Below, piece by piece: positions 50,769 to 60,498 of a stretch of 64,000 nt of DNA. Each line of letters starts with the position of its first letter. The first letter of the stretch is position 1. Below the pieces are notes generated by a model. It saw only the letters and a program-made list of their open reading frames with translations, was not told the origin of the DNA and did not search any database. Position numbers and translations under genes: made by a program. Source of the DNA: G965218495 sp965262785 (GTDB taxonomy: Bacteria; Bacteroidota; Rhodothermia; Rhodothermales; Bin80); assembly GCA_965262785.1 (NCBI GenBank), contig OZ253559.1, positions 2,046,001-2,110,000 of the forward strand. Reading direction: 5' to 3'.

Positions 50769-51341
50769 ATGAATTTGATACAGGTAGACATCATCGCCCT
50801 AACGCAAAGTCGATCCAGTGAGTCCAGTGCGTTTGCGCTGGTCCTTGGTGAGGTAGACGGCAATCGTAGGCTACCGATCATCATTGGCGTCTTTGAGGCG
50901 CAGGCCATCGCCCTGGAATTGGAAAAGGTTCAGCCACCGCGACCCATGACGCATGATCTCCTGCGTGACCTCTTGGTAGAGACCGGCAGTGAGGTGATTG
51001 ATGTCATCATTGATGAATTGCGCGAGGGGACGTTTTTTGCGAAAATCCGTTTTTCTCATGATGGTCAAGAGGCTAGCTTGGACGCACGGCCCAGCGATGC
51101 GGTAGCGCTGGCGGTGCGCTTTAACGCCGCCATTTTTGTTGCGCCGTCTGTGCTGAATGACGCAGGGATTCCAATGGAGGATGACGAAACTGTGGGCATA
51201 GGTCCGAAAACGATAGACAAGAAGCTTTCGCCCAAGGAGGACATGGAGCGGTTATTGGATGCGGCCATAGAGCAGGAGGATTATGAGGAGGCCGCTCGAT
51301 TGCGCGATGCGCTGGCCGTGCTGAAGGGTCAGCAACAATAG
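50769..51341 (+). CDS. bifunctional nuclease family (DUF151) protein with UvrB/C motif
   Basis: 190 residues from ATG 50769 (GTG 50760 also in frame). The DUF151 core includes QVDIIALTQSRSSESSAFALVLGE, RRLPIIIGVFEAQAIALELE, RPMTHDLL, and SLDARPSDAVALAVRFNAAIFVA in outline. The C terminus has a UVR motif (MERLLDAAIEQEDYEEAARLRD), seen in many Bacteroidota homologues, that mediates protein contacts. The family is called a bifunctional nuclease from studies on plant and archaeal members; the role in bacteria is not settled. Twenty-seven bp from hisC. Confidence 0.9.
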   Translation: MNLIQVDIIALTQSRSSESSAFALVLGEVDGNRRLPIIIGVFEAQAIALELEKVQPPRPMTHDLLRDLLVETGSEVIDVIIDELREGTFFAKIRFSHDGQEASLDARPSDAVALAVRFNAAIFVAPSVLNDAGIPMEDDETVGIGPKTIDKKLSPKEDMERLLDAAIEQEDYEEAARLRDALAVLKGQQQ

Positions 51342-51555
51342 GGATGGATCGGCCTGGGAGTCCGCGCCATAGTAACGCTGATGCTAGCTGAGTGGTGTAC
51401 TCCATTCAGATTGCGCGCGCCATGAGGCGGCTTGCGGGACTTGCACCCCATAGTGGTTCTCAGATTCGACGCATAGTAGGTCCGCGCGGGGAACATGAGT
51501 CCCCGATGTTGCCTGCGGTCCAGGGTCAAGGCGTCCAAAATTGCAATTGTGAAAA

Positions 51556-53172
51556 ATGACAAGCTCCATGCCAGGGCTGTCTTACGCACGCCTCGGGGGA
51601 TTTCCGAAACTGTTTGCGACCTATTGCGCAAATTGGGAGCGCTTAGCGGCGTTTTTTCCATGGGACTGGCGCATAGAAGAAAGCTATCGCACGCTTGCAG
51701 GGCGCGTTCCGTCTTCGATTTCCACATCTCTGGCGGATGCGTTGGCACGACAGAACGAAGGGTGGGGAAACGCGGTTGGCGCCCAGATTGAAGCGCTTCA
51801 AAGCCCTGGGGCGCTAGCCGTTGTTACAGGGCAACAGGTAGGACTGTTTGGCGGACCGCTCTACACTCTCTATAAGGCACTTACGGCAGTAAAGCTGGCG
51901 GAGAGGCTGTCGGGAATCTTGCAGCGACCAGTCGTGCCGGTGTTTTGGCTGGAAGGCGGCGACCATGATCTGGCAGAGGTGTCAATACTGAATCTGCCAG
52001 GGAACGAAACTACAGAGTCCCTTACGTACCAGGGCCACGCGCCTGCGCGGCAGGGTAACCTGGGCAGTGTAGGGCCGCTGGTGCTGCGGTCGGATATCGA
52101 TCGGGTGCGTGAGGAACTGCGCCAGGGCTTGCCTGACACGGAGTTCAGAAGCAAGGTGCTGGACGACTACTGCGCTGCATACCAGGTCGGGACGACCTTC
52201 ACGGACGCCTTTGCGCGCTCTATTGCGGCTTTCTTGTCCAGCAGTCCGCTGGTGCTGATGGACCCTGAGGACTCAGAGATCAAAAAGCTTGCAGCGCCGC
52301 TTTTTGAAAGAGCGCTCTTGGAACATGGCGATGCCTATGCGAGGCTAGAGGCTACCAGTCAGGTTCTCCGAAATGACTACCATGTCCAGGTCCAGCCGCG
52401 CTCCACCACCCTGTTTTATCAGGACGAATTTGGCCGCAATGCGCTGCGCCCCAATGGCGCCGACTTTACGTACCGGAGCAACGGTCAGGCCATGTCGGCG
52501 TCTGAAGCAGTAGACCAAATACGGACGCAAGCGTACAGATTCAGTCCGAACGTAGTCCTAAGGCCTTTGGTTCAGGATTCGTTGCTGCCTACAGTGGCGT
52601 ATGTGGCGGGGCCAGGGGAAGTGTCATATTTCGCCCAGTTCAAGAGCCTGTATGAGTGGGCAGGTATTCCCATGCCGATAATATATCCGCGGGCGAGCAT
52701 CACCGTCCTTGAGCCCAGGGAGCAACGTGTCATGCGCAAGCATGGACTGAGCCTGTTGGATCTCCAAGCAAGTGTTGAGGTGCTGCTGGACCGGATTTTG
52801 GTGCACGGTTCCCGCGTGGACGCCACGCTTGCGCGCGCAGCAGCCGAGTTGGCCCGTGTAGCGGCGGACTTGTCTCCAGCGGTCACCGCGGTTGATGCCA
52901 CACTTGGGCGCACGGCAGATGCCACGCGGGCGGCCTGGATCAAAGAGCTCGATAAACTGAGGCGCCGTGTCATTCGAGCTGAAAAGCGGAAGCACGACAC
53001 GTTGCAGTTGCAGTTGGCGCGTAGCCGGCAGGCGGTGTTTCCAAGTGGCAAACTTCAGGAGCGAGTACTGCCAGCGGTCTACTACTTGAGCAAATACGGC
53101 CCGAATTTTCTGGCGACGCTCAACGAAAACCTCTCGCTGCAGACGGCGCGCCACCAGACTCTTCTTCTGTAG
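51556..53172 (+). CDS. bshC: bacillithiol biosynthesis cysteine-adding enzyme
   Basis: 538 residues, the usual size. BshC adds cysteine to glucosaminyl-malate to finish bacillithiol. Signatures are TGQQVGLFGGPLYTLYKA, VFWLEGGDHDLAEV, SSPLVLMDPEDSEIKKL, and the C-terminal coiled coil (ELDKLRRRVIRAEKRKHD) before QERVLPAVYYLSKYGPNF. bshA and bshB are not in the window. The presence predicts that this organism uses bacillithiol as its low-molecular thiol, as many Bacteroidota do. ATG 51556 or 51568 could start it; 214 bp without a gene precede it. Confidence 0.94.
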   Translation: MTSSMPGLSYARLGGFPKLFATYCANWERLAAFFPWDWRIEESYRTLAGRVPSSISTSLADALARQNEGWGNAVGAQIEALQSPGALAVVTGQQVGLFGGPLYTLYKALTAVKLAERLSGILQRPVVPVFWLEGGDHDLAEVSILNLPGNETTESLTYQGHAPARQGNLGSVGPLVLRSDIDRVREELRQGLPDTEFRSKVLDDYCAAYQVGTTFTDAFARSIAAFLSSSPLVLMDPEDSEIKKLAAPLFERALLEHGDAYARLEATSQVLRNDYHVQVQPRSTTLFYQDEFGRNALRPNGADFTYRSNGQAMSASEAVDQIRTQAYRFSPNVVLRPLVQDSLLPTVAYVAGPGEVSYFAQFKSLYEWAGIPMPIIYPRASITVLEPREQRVMRKHGLSLLDLQASVEVLLDRILVHGSRVDATLARAAAELARVAADLSPAVTAVDATLGRTADATRAAWIKELDKLRRRVIRAEKRKHDTLQLQLARSRQAVFPSGKLQERVLPAVYYLSKYGPNFLATLNENLSLQTARHQTLLL

Positions 53173-53296
53173 CCAGGCATGCGAGCGGCTACATGCAAAG
53201 CGTTTGCGGCCAGGAACTCCATATAGGCACACACCCCCTCTGCGCCAATAGGAAGTGAGACAGTTCAATACATGATTAGTGTAGCCGCGTTGGGGT

Positions 53297-54493
53297 TCAA
53301 GCGGCAGGGCTGGTTAGGTCATAAACCGTGATCTGAGGAAAAGGATGGGTACGTACGGTGTACATGCGGTCGGCTGTCACGGCATATACCCGCGGCATCG
53401 TGTCAGTTACGAAAATCGCCTCGCCGGTCCGCGCCGACATTAGATATGTTCGTAGTTCGGCATATCTCTCCCCCTTCTCATACCTAATACTCTCGGGGGT
53501 AATGGAGGCTATTTGTACAATCACATGCCTCTCAGGGAATTCCACTGCACCATATATCACGTCATACGAATTGTCAAAAACATTCATACCCACCCGTGAC
53601 TGTCCAGGGGTTCCTGATTGCTCTTCTACTATGTCAAGCGATTGGTGCTTGGCAATTTTTGCTACCCACTGCATGTCTCCTTCGTATGAGTAACCGTAGA
53701 TAGCCGGAAGAAATTGGGGAAAGTACATCACGCTTGCAGGTTGACGCATGCACACGATGCGCCCGGGCGTCAAGAACGTGCGTACTTCTACGGAACTGGA
53801 CTCGTAGCTGGCGCCGAATGAGCCCAATCTGTCACCAGACAATGAGAAACTGAAAATGGTACTAAGGTCTTCTGCCCTAGAACCCTGGACATGGAGAATG
53901 TCATTCTCGACACACATGCCGTTTGGTGTGATTGATAGTGGCACCGTCGCTGCTAACCCGTGCGCGTCACCAGTTCGCTCAAATATCTTGATGCCGTAGT
54001 ACCGGTCCGCAACAATTACTCGACCAGAACGATCTACATCGAGAAACCTAGGGGCGGTAAATTCATCGGGACCTTGGCCAACTCTTCCGATCGCATATTG
54101 AAAGGTGCCTTCCGCGCTGTACACTCGTACTTCACTAAACTGTGAATCCAGTACATACATGTTGCCGTCGGCATCCACATCGATGCCGGCAATCGATCCA
54201 AACATCTCATGTGTTTCACCTTCAAGTATCCCCAACGTCATGGTCTCTGTCGCCGATAACAGGGCCCGGACGTCGGCCTGCAGGTCGCTGTAACCGTCTG
54301 TAGCAGGGTTGGCGACGATGAAATCATGGGCCTGGTCGAAGCCGGGAATAGCCGTTGATATCGGATGAACAATTCGCTGTCCTGCAGTGATTGCTTCATC
54401 GGCGTCAGGACTCTTGCACGCTGTAACACTGACTAGCACGGTAATGAGGAGCAGCGGCACCATGCGTGGAAGGCTACTCCCTTTAATGACCAT
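53297..54493 (-). CDS. six-bladed beta-propeller lipoprotein
   Basis: 398 residues from ATG 54493 (the frame begins at 54556). A signal peptide with lipobox-like SVTAC (LLLITVLVSVTACKS) comes first. Then NHL/6-blade motifs recur: IAGIDVDADGNMYVLDSQFSEVRVY, APRFLDVDRSGRVIVADRYYGIKIF, LSITPNGMCVENDIL in outline. This is the BF-type '6-bladed beta-propeller' lipoprotein common in Bacteroidota. The family has no assigned activity; binding or structural roles are likely. It is transcribed alone on the minus strand and lies convergent with bshC. Confidence 0.85.
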   Translation of the reverse strand: MVIKGSSLPRMVPLLLITVLVSVTACKSPDADEAITAGQRIVHPISTAIPGFDQAHDFIVANPATDGYSDLQADVRALLSATETMTLGILEGETHEMFGSIAGIDVDADGNMYVLDSQFSEVRVYSAEGTFQYAIGRVGQGPDEFTAPRFLDVDRSGRVIVADRYYGIKIFERTGDAHGLAATVPLSITPNGMCVENDILHVQGSRAEDLSTIFSFSLSGDRLGSFGASYESSSVEVRTFLTPGRIVCMRQPASVMYFPQFLPAIYGYSYEGDMQWVAKIAKHQSLDIVEEQSGTPGQSRVGMNVFDNSYDVIYGAVEFPERHVIVQIASITPESIRYEKGERYAELRTYLMSARTGEAIFVTDTMPRVYAVTADRMYTVRTHPFPQITVYDLTSPAA

Positions 54494-55326
54494 GGCATCG
54501 CCCGGTAATTTGTCCCGGTCTGCAAGAGTCGAAGTCCCAGGCAACGGAAGAGCCACGAGTCGCTAAATCGTCTTTGACAGCGATCTGAATGACAATTTTC
54601 ACCTCCCACAGGTGAACGATCGTTTCCAATGTACAGCGGTACGGAATTGTGCTTCAACCTTTAGTATAAAGTTGCCGTGAACAAAGTGCTAACCCATCGT
54701 TACCGTGCGCCGTGAATAGGCGCACGTTACCCTTGGGCTAATGAAAACGGAACGGCTGACGGAGACCAAACCGAACGCATGGTGCGACATGGACATACAC
54801 GAGCGGACGAGGGCGATAGCCAAGCGGCAGTTGTTCAGCCCGCCGAAATCCCGCAGGCCCGCGGCTTAGGCGGGAACAGGTGCACAACAAATTGTATAGT
54901 TCCCTAAACTAGCGGGCCGGCCACACTCTATAGGAGGGGATCTCTGGCGGGAGAAGAGACAGCTCGCAAGTACAGGATGGTTTACCGGGCTGCAAGCAGG
55001 GAAACGCCCCTCGTGAGTCCTTCGCGCTGTATTTCTTCCAATCGAGTTGAAATGCCGAGCTATTCACTGCTTGGAACGGCCGGCATGACCTGGATTCGAG
55101 GCCTATCGGCTTGCTGCTTCGGGCGGCGTATGTTTCGACAGCAGAAAAGAACTGTAGCTCTTCGGGCTTTCTGCCGCCACGAGCGCTGCGCAGGTTGTTC
55201 TCGAGGGCATCATCCTGCGTAGCCGATGTACACTTAACATTCCAGGCGAAAAGGTCCTATGTCATACCCTAAGTACCGAATTCTTTGCCACGGAGCCCTC
55301 ATGCGCTAAGGCCAATTGTCCCGGTC
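54494..55326. other. gene-free stretch of about 830 bp
   Basis: No supported gene. It contains a perfect 7-bp stem, GTGCGCC (54705-54711) and GGCGCAC (54719-54725), with a 7-base loop, and a small frame 54741-54869 of 42 codons (KTERLTETKPNAWCDMD...) that I cannot match. Neither is called as a feature with confidence. Confidence 0.4.
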
Positions 55327-56787
55327 TTAGTGGCGGCTGCGTCCCGCTTCGCGTAGCGCATCCAAGGCGGCTTGCATGGTGGCGGCCGTTTCCGGGTGGG
55401 TTGTAAAAAGGTTGGTCGTTTCACCAGGGTCGGATGACAGGTCGTATAGCTGCGCGGGAGGATCCGAGGCGCTGGTGTCCACCCTAGTGAATCCGCCCGA
55501 ACCCTTGCCCTCAATGTACTTCCATGAACCCTGCCTAAAGGCGATCATCCCTCTGAGCGACTGGTGCACCGCATTGGTTCGCTGCGACACCGCTGCACTA
55601 CCCAAGAGCACTTGGAAGTGGCTGAAACTGTCTTCGGCGGCATCTTGGGGCAAGGGCGCAGCCGCTGCGTCTACCAGCGTGGCGAAGAGGTCGGTGTGCA
55701 CTGCGAGTTGATCCGTCGTAGTTCCTGCAGCGATTCGGCCGGGCCAGCGTACGATGAATGGCACCCGGTGGCCTCCCTCATGGATATCGGCTTTCATTCC
55801 GCGCCAGTCGTGGTTGGCTCGGTGGCCAAAATCCACAATCTCCTGCGGTCTCCAGTGGGCACCGTTATCACTGGTAACGACCAGGATCGTGTTGTCGACA
55901 AGGCCGGACTCTTCCAATGCAGCCATCACTACACCTACCGTCGCGTCAACTTGGGCAGCAAAATCGCCGTACATGCCCGCGCCACTGGAGCCTGTGAACT
56001 CTTCAATAGGGAGCCACGGGGTATGGGGCGCCGACAACGGGACATACAGGAAAAACGTGTTACGGTCCTGGCCGCGGTCGCGGATGTATTCGGCCGCCTT
56101 TTCCGTGATGATCGGCAGTACCTGCGTGTGCTTGAAGCTTGGCGCGATCGCCCCAGAGCGCCAATTCGGCCCCCTGCAGCACCCGTCTGGGCTATCGCTG
56201 TGACCGGTCGGGGCTTCCTCAAGCGATTCGTTGTGTACCCAAACGTAGGGCGGCATGTCGAGTGATGCGGGAATGCCGAAAAAGTAGTCGAATCCTACAG
56301 CGCGCGGGCCAGGGCTTAGTGGCAGCTCGTAGTCGGTCGGCTTGGTCGATCCCAGCCCCAGATGCCACTTGCCGACTACCGCGGTAGCATATCCATGTTC
56401 TTGCAGCACCGAGGCAACCGTTGCGCGCGTAGTATCTATAGTCAGTGGGCTATATCCATTAGTGACGCCTCTCTTGAGCGCTGGCAGCCGCCACGCGTAG
56501 CGTCCCGTGAGCAGCGCATAGCGGGTGGGCGTGCACACAGCCGAGGGAGAGTGTGCGTCGGTGAACCGTATCCCTTCAGCAGCGAGGCGGTTCATATGGG
56601 GGGTGGGCACCTTGGAGTCCGGGTTGTAAGCTCCAACATCGCCATAGCCCATGTCATCGGCCATAATTACCACTATGTTCGGCGGCGCTGCTTCCTCTGT
56701 CAAGCTGCAGGCGGTACAGGTAAGGGCCATCACTAGGCTGGCGAGGGCAGTTTTCATGCGCTTGATGTTGTTTTGCAAGTGGCTCAT
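55327..56787 (-). CDS. sulfatase (type I, formylglycine-dependent)
   Basis: 486 residues from ATG 56787; the alternative ATG 56757 gives 476 residues and starts directly at the signal peptide (KTALASLVMALTCTAC). The sulfatase core is clear: NIVVIMADDMGYGDVGAY with metal-binding Asp pair, the formylglycine motif AVCTPTRYALLTGRY (Cys85), ATAVVGKWHLG, and VTSDNGAHWRP. The CxPxR form means maturation by a formylglycine-generating enzyme, not seen here. Likely removes sulfate from a polysaccharide or other sulfated compound in the periplasm or outside. It stands alone between two gene-free stretches. Confidence 0.92.
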   Translation of the reverse strand: MSHLQNNIKRMKTALASLVMALTCTACSLTEEAAPPNIVVIMADDMGYGDVGAYNPDSKVPTPHMNRLAAEGIRFTDAHSPSAVCTPTRYALLTGRYAWRLPALKRGVTNGYSPLTIDTTRATVASVLQEHGYATAVVGKWHLGLGSTKPTDYELPLSPGPRAVGFDYFFGIPASLDMPPYVWVHNESLEEAPTGHSDSPDGCCRGPNWRSGAIAPSFKHTQVLPIITEKAAEYIRDRGQDRNTFFLYVPLSAPHTPWLPIEEFTGSSGAGMYGDFAAQVDATVGVVMAALEESGLVDNTILVVTSDNGAHWRPQEIVDFGHRANHDWRGMKADIHEGGHRVPFIVRWPGRIAAGTTTDQLAVHTDLFATLVDAAAAPLPQDAAEDSFSHFQVLLGSAAVSQRTNAVHQSLRGMIAFRQGSWKYIEGKGSGGFTRVDTSASDPPAQLYDLSSDPGETTNLFTTHPETAATMQAALDALREAGRSRH

Positions 56788-57203
56788 GGCGAAGGTACCA
56801 ATAATGACGCATTCATGGCTGACACTGGCGGGCGGGTAAGTTCTTTCGGGCGCTGGCTTGGCGACGCCAGTAGCATTGATGCCCGTTTGTGGTAAGGCCG
56901 GGCGTGCTTAGGTTTGGCAGCGGTCGATGCTCTGTTCCTTTTTGGCCCGCGTAACCTGCATACGGTTCACTAGAGATCGGCCAATGTCAGTGGATTCCTG
57001 TTTACTCCGGTTTTCGCTGTTGCATAGTGCTGATTGCCCGGCGTTAAGTGATTCGGCGCCGCCGATGGCAGTAAAGAGCGGTCCTCAGCAGGCGTTGGGC
57101 TCAACTGTGTGCTTACGCATAAGTCACACCGTAGGCATGCAAGGAAGCCGCACAGCATTCTGGTAATGGTGACTTCGTATGTTCATTGCCAAATCGGCAT
57201 TCC
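56788..57203. other. gene-free stretch between sulfatase and Nramp-like gene
   Basis: About 415 bp hold the divergent promoters for both genes. I see no further gene, repeat or clear hexamers. Confidence 0.4.
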
Positions 57204-58553
57204 ATGCGTGATCCCTACGACGTAAGCAGCGAAACTATCCTCGCGCCGCCGGCCACCTTTGGCAAGCGGATTCAATTCCTCGGGCCGGGCTTCATCCTCT
57301 CTGCGTCAATCGTAGGATCGGGCGAGCTTATTGCTACCACTAGGCTGGGTGCAGAAGCGGGCTGGGTGACGCTCTGGGTGATTTTGGTTAGCTGTCTGGT
57401 AAAGGTGGTCGTTCAACTCGAATTTGCCAAACAAGCCATCTACTCAGGCCAGACAACCATGCAGGCGCTCAATGCACTTCCTGGACCGCGTTTTGGCAAG
57501 GTGAACTGGTCCATCTGGACTTGGCTCGTGCTAATGCTTGTCAAGCTGCTACAGGTTGGTGGCATCGTCGGTGGAACCGCTCTGGTTCTGCAGATCGTTT
57601 TTCCACAGGTGCCGCTGGAGGTATGGTGTTATTTCCTGGCGGTGGTGGTGTCGCTAATAATATTTCGAGGCGCGTACGCCCCCATCGAGCGCATTTCGAT
57701 AGTGCTCATTGTGCTTTTTACGGTATTGACACTGGCTTCGGTTGTCGCTGTGCAATTTACCCCCTTTCGCATCAGCGGGATTGAGCTGCTGAGCGGGCTG
57801 GAGTTTCGACTGCCACCGGAAGCCGTGCTCGTAGCCATCGGCGCCTTTGGCATTACCGGCGTTGGCGGCGACGAAATTATGGCCTACAACTATTGGCTTC
57901 TGGAAAAGGGCTACGCACGATACACGGGCCCCCGCACTGGGTCCGAAGAATGGGCCGACCGCGCTCGCGGGTGGATCCGCGTCATGACGCTGGACGCGCT
58001 CCTGTCCATGGTGCTGTACACGGTCATGACCGTGGCGTTCTATGTGCTAGGTGCTGCGATTCTTCACTCCCAAAGTCTTTTGCCAGAGGGCATGGCGCTG
58101 ATAGAAACCCTCTCGCAGCTCTACACGCAAAGCCTAGGGTCGTGGGCAGGCAATATGTTTCTGATCGGCGGGTTCGTAGTGCTCTTCTCAACGCTCTTTG
58201 GCGCACTGGCACTGTGGACGCGGCTGTTTTCTGATGCCTTCGGTCAAATCGGCTGGCTCGACTATCGCAACCCGCGCCAGCGGCACGTGGCCATTGCCAT
58301 CGTTGCATGGGTCATGCCGCTACTGTGGGCAACGCTTTTCCTGCTGGTAAAGCTGCCCGCGCTAATGGTTATTATCGGAGGCGTGGCCGGCACAGGCATC
58401 CTCTTCATCGTCGCTACCGCTACAATTCACTTTCGCTATCGGCAGCTGCCGCGCAGCCTGACGCCTTCCAAGACGTATGATGCGCTGCTTTGGGTAAGTC
58501 TCTTGGCCATCCTGACGATAGCAGCCTATGGAAGCTATCAGGTGCTCGCTTGA
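57204..58553 (+). CDS. Nramp-like transporter with altered metal-binding motifs
   Basis: 449 residues from ATG 57204 (TTG 57186 upstream also in frame), about 11 hydrophobic helices. The Nramp fold is suggested by FLGPGFILSASIVGSGELIATTRLGAEAGW at the place of helix 1. There the canonical DPGN is replaced by GSGE (38-41). In helix 6 the usual MPH motif is replaced by GITGVGGDEI (215-224). So the residues that bind Mn or Fe in classical members are missing, and the substrate must differ. Loop TGPRTGSEEWADRARGW is extra. The gene ends over the MscS gene by 16 bp (convergent). Confidence 0.8.
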   Translation: MRDPYDVSSETILAPPATFGKRIQFLGPGFILSASIVGSGELIATTRLGAEAGWVTLWVILVSCLVKVVVQLEFAKQAIYSGQTTMQALNALPGPRFGKVNWSIWTWLVLMLVKLLQVGGIVGGTALVLQIVFPQVPLEVWCYFLAVVVSLIIFRGAYAPIERISIVLIVLFTVLTLASVVAVQFTPFRISGIELLSGLEFRLPPEAVLVAIGAFGITGVGGDEIMAYNYWLLEKGYARYTGPRTGSEEWADRARGWIRVMTLDALLSMVLYTVMTVAFYVLGAAILHSQSLLPEGMALIETLSQLYTQSLGSWAGNMFLIGGFVVLFSTLFGALALWTRLFSDAFGQIGWLDYRNPRQRHVAIAIVAWVMPLLWATLFLLVKLPALMVIIGGVAGTGILFIVATATIHFRYRQLPRSLTPSKTYDALLWVSLLAILTIAAYGSYQVLA

Positions 58554-59512
58554 TCCATTTTTAGATGGATGTGTGGGAACGGGATCTCAATATTGGCCTC
58601 GCGCAGGGCCTCCAGAATGCGCTCGCTGTAGTCGTACACCAATTCTCTTTCACGAAAGGGTTCCTTGGGGTACATCCAAAGCGACATACGCACACCGGAG
58701 TCACCAAGGCTGGTGACCACTACGCGCGGTGGTTGATCCTCGCGAAGGCGCTCATCGTCATCGGTAAGCGCCAGAACCGTTTCACGTGCTTCATCGGGAT
58801 TCTCGCCGTAGCCAATCGAAAACTCCAATTCTACCCGCAGTGGCACGCCCGCGGAGTGGTTAAGGACGAGTTCGTTGGCCATAAGCTTATTGGGGACGAC
58901 GAGGATCTCGTTTTTCGGAGTGCGAATGCGAGTAGAGCGGAGAGTGATCTCCTTAACGGTACCGTACGTACCCTGGATGATGACGTAGTCCCCAATGCCA
59001 AACGATGCATCTGCAAGGATGCTCACGCCCGACAAGATGTTCTCCAGGGTGTCGCGCGCCGCAAGGCTGAGCGCAATGCCGGCAACGCCAACCCCAGTGA
59101 GGATGGTTTTTATGTCAAACCCCAGTTGCCCCAGCACGATGATGCCAATAGAGCCCAAGCCGAGCAGCCGATACGCCTGCAGCACCAGCGTCTCCAAGCC
59201 GCGTCGCACGTACTTGGCCCGTCGTAGTACGCGTCGCAAAAGGCTGTGCAGGAGCCGGTACAGCGTATAGGAAATGACAAAGACAAAGACCGCCCCAACT
59301 AGGTAGGGAATCCTCTGGGCCAACAGGTTGGGCAGGTTGTTCACTAAGGCCTCCAGACTTTCCAGCACTTGTCCCTCAGAGGCCAACTCGCTAGCCTCGC
59401 TGATGCGCTCATGAAAATCCAGGCCCTCTGCGAGGGTATCCGCGGCCTCTTGCGCATCGGCAAGCGTGGTGTCGGCACCTATGCTATCGGGTGCTACTTG
59501 AAGTCCAAGCAT
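58538..59512 (-). CDS. small-conductance mechanosensitive channel (MscS family)
   Basis: 324 residues. An N-terminal helical region precedes membrane helices (LVGAVFVFVISYTLYRLL; LLGLGSIGIIVLGQLG). The pore-lining helix is followed by GVGVAGIALSLAARDTLENILSGVSILAD, the MscS core signature, and by the beta domain with IGDYVIIQGTYGTVKEITLRSTRIRT and the NKLMANELVLNHS segment. It protects cells against sudden osmotic down-shock. It lies 5 bp upstream of folD's end and shares its strand. The 3' end overlaps the Nramp-like gene. Confidence 0.94.
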   Translation of the reverse strand: MLGLQVAPDSIGADTTLADAQEAADTLAEGLDFHERISEASELASEGQVLESLEALVNNLPNLLAQRIPYLVGAVFVFVISYTLYRLLHSLLRRVLRRAKYVRRGLETLVLQAYRLLGLGSIGIIVLGQLGFDIKTILTGVGVAGIALSLAARDTLENILSGVSILADASFGIGDYVIIQGTYGTVKEITLRSTRIRTPKNEILVVPNKLMANELVLNHSAGVPLRVELEFSIGYGENPDEARETVLALTDDDERLREDQPPRVVVTSLGDSGVRMSLWMYPKEPFRERELVYDYSERILEALREANIEIPFPHIHLKMDQAST

Positions 59513-59517
59513 TCTTC

Positions 59518-60411
59518 CTATGTGTGGTGACCTGCATTCCGGCGCTGGGCGGCCAGATACGTGTTATTCAGAAGCATGGCAATTGTCATGGGACCAACGC
59601 CACCCGGTACCGGTGTGATCCAACCTGCCACTGCACGGGCGGCCTCGTAATCTACATCTCCTACCAGGCGATAGCCACGTGCGCGGGAGGGATCGTCAAC
59701 GCGGTTGATGCCCACATCGATAACCACTGCGCCCGGGCGAATCATATCTGCGGCCACAATGCCTGCGCGCCCAATGGCGGCAACAAGGATATCCGCTTCG
59801 CGGCAGACTGCCTGCAGATTCTTGGTACGGCTGTGGCATACGGTAACCGTAGCGTCTGTTCCCTTTTGCAAAAAAAGTGCTGCCAGGGGTTTTCCTACCA
59901 GGTTGGACCGGCCAATCACTACGGCACGTTTGCCGCTGGTCGAGATGCCTGAGCGGCGGAGCAGCTCTATGATGCCAGCGGGAGTGCACGGCACAAAGCC
60001 AAGCTGGCCCGTAGCCAGTCTACCGGCGTTGACTACGTGGAGCCCGTCAACGTCCTTGTCGGGGTGCAGCCGGGCGATCACGCGGTCAGCGCTTATGTGG
60101 GCGGGCAAAGGCAGTTGCACCAGAATGCCATCAACGTCGCGGTCCTCGTTAAGGCGTTGGATGACTCCCAAAAGCGCCTTTTCCGAAAGGCCAGCCTCGA
60201 AGCGCAGGGTTTCTCCCTCAATGCCTGCTTGGGCGCTTGCCCGCATTTTTCCGCGAACATATGAGGACGATGCGGGGTTATCGCCCACCAGCACTACTGC
60301 GAGGTTAGGTGGATGGTGACCCTGAGAAGTCAAGGCGTTGACCTTCACCCGGACCTCCTCCCGGATCTCTTTGGCGATGGCCCTGCCATCAATTGTGTTT
60401 GCTTCCGGCAT
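59518..60411 (-). CDS. folD: methylenetetrahydrofolate dehydrogenase / methenyltetrahydrofolate cyclohydrolase
   Basis: 297 residues from ATG 60411 (the frame starts further up). FolD interconverts methylene-, methenyl- and formyl-tetrahydrofolate. It has VLVGDNPASSSYVRGKMRA with the catalytic Tyr-Lys, DGILVQLPLPAHI, DKDVDGLHVVNAGRL, FVPCTPAGIIELL, the NADP site VVIGRSNLVGKPLAALF, and the signature AGWITPVPGGVGPMTIAML. All elements are intact. It is divergent from the TonB receptor gene, with about 90 bp between the chosen starts. Confidence 0.95.
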   Translation of the reverse strand: MPEANTIDGRAIAKEIREEVRVKVNALTSQGHHPPNLAVVLVGDNPASSSYVRGKMRASAQAGIEGETLRFEAGLSEKALLGVIQRLNEDRDVDGILVQLPLPAHISADRVIARLHPDKDVDGLHVVNAGRLATGQLGFVPCTPAGIIELLRRSGISTSGKRAVVIGRSNLVGKPLAALFLQKGTDATVTVCHSRTKNLQAVCREADILVAAIGRAGIVAADMIRPGAVVIDVGINRVDDPSRARGYRLVGDVDYEAARAVAGWITPVPGGVGPMTIAMLLNNTYLAAQRRNAGHHT

Positions 60412-60498
60412 GACGAGTATTTTTGGGCAGGCCTCTATAACGCATTGCTGCGGCGCAGGATTATGGTAACTGTGCACGGAATTAACCTGGTGGAACAA

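Noticed and set aside
54705..54725. Perfect 7-bp stem GTGCGCC / GGCGCAC considered as terminator or RNA element
   Set aside because: No gene ends next to it on either strand and no T-run follows; noted only within the gene-free stretch.
54741..54869. 42-codon frame in the gene-free stretch near 54.8 kb
   Set aside because: Short, no recognisable domain and no supporting neighbour.
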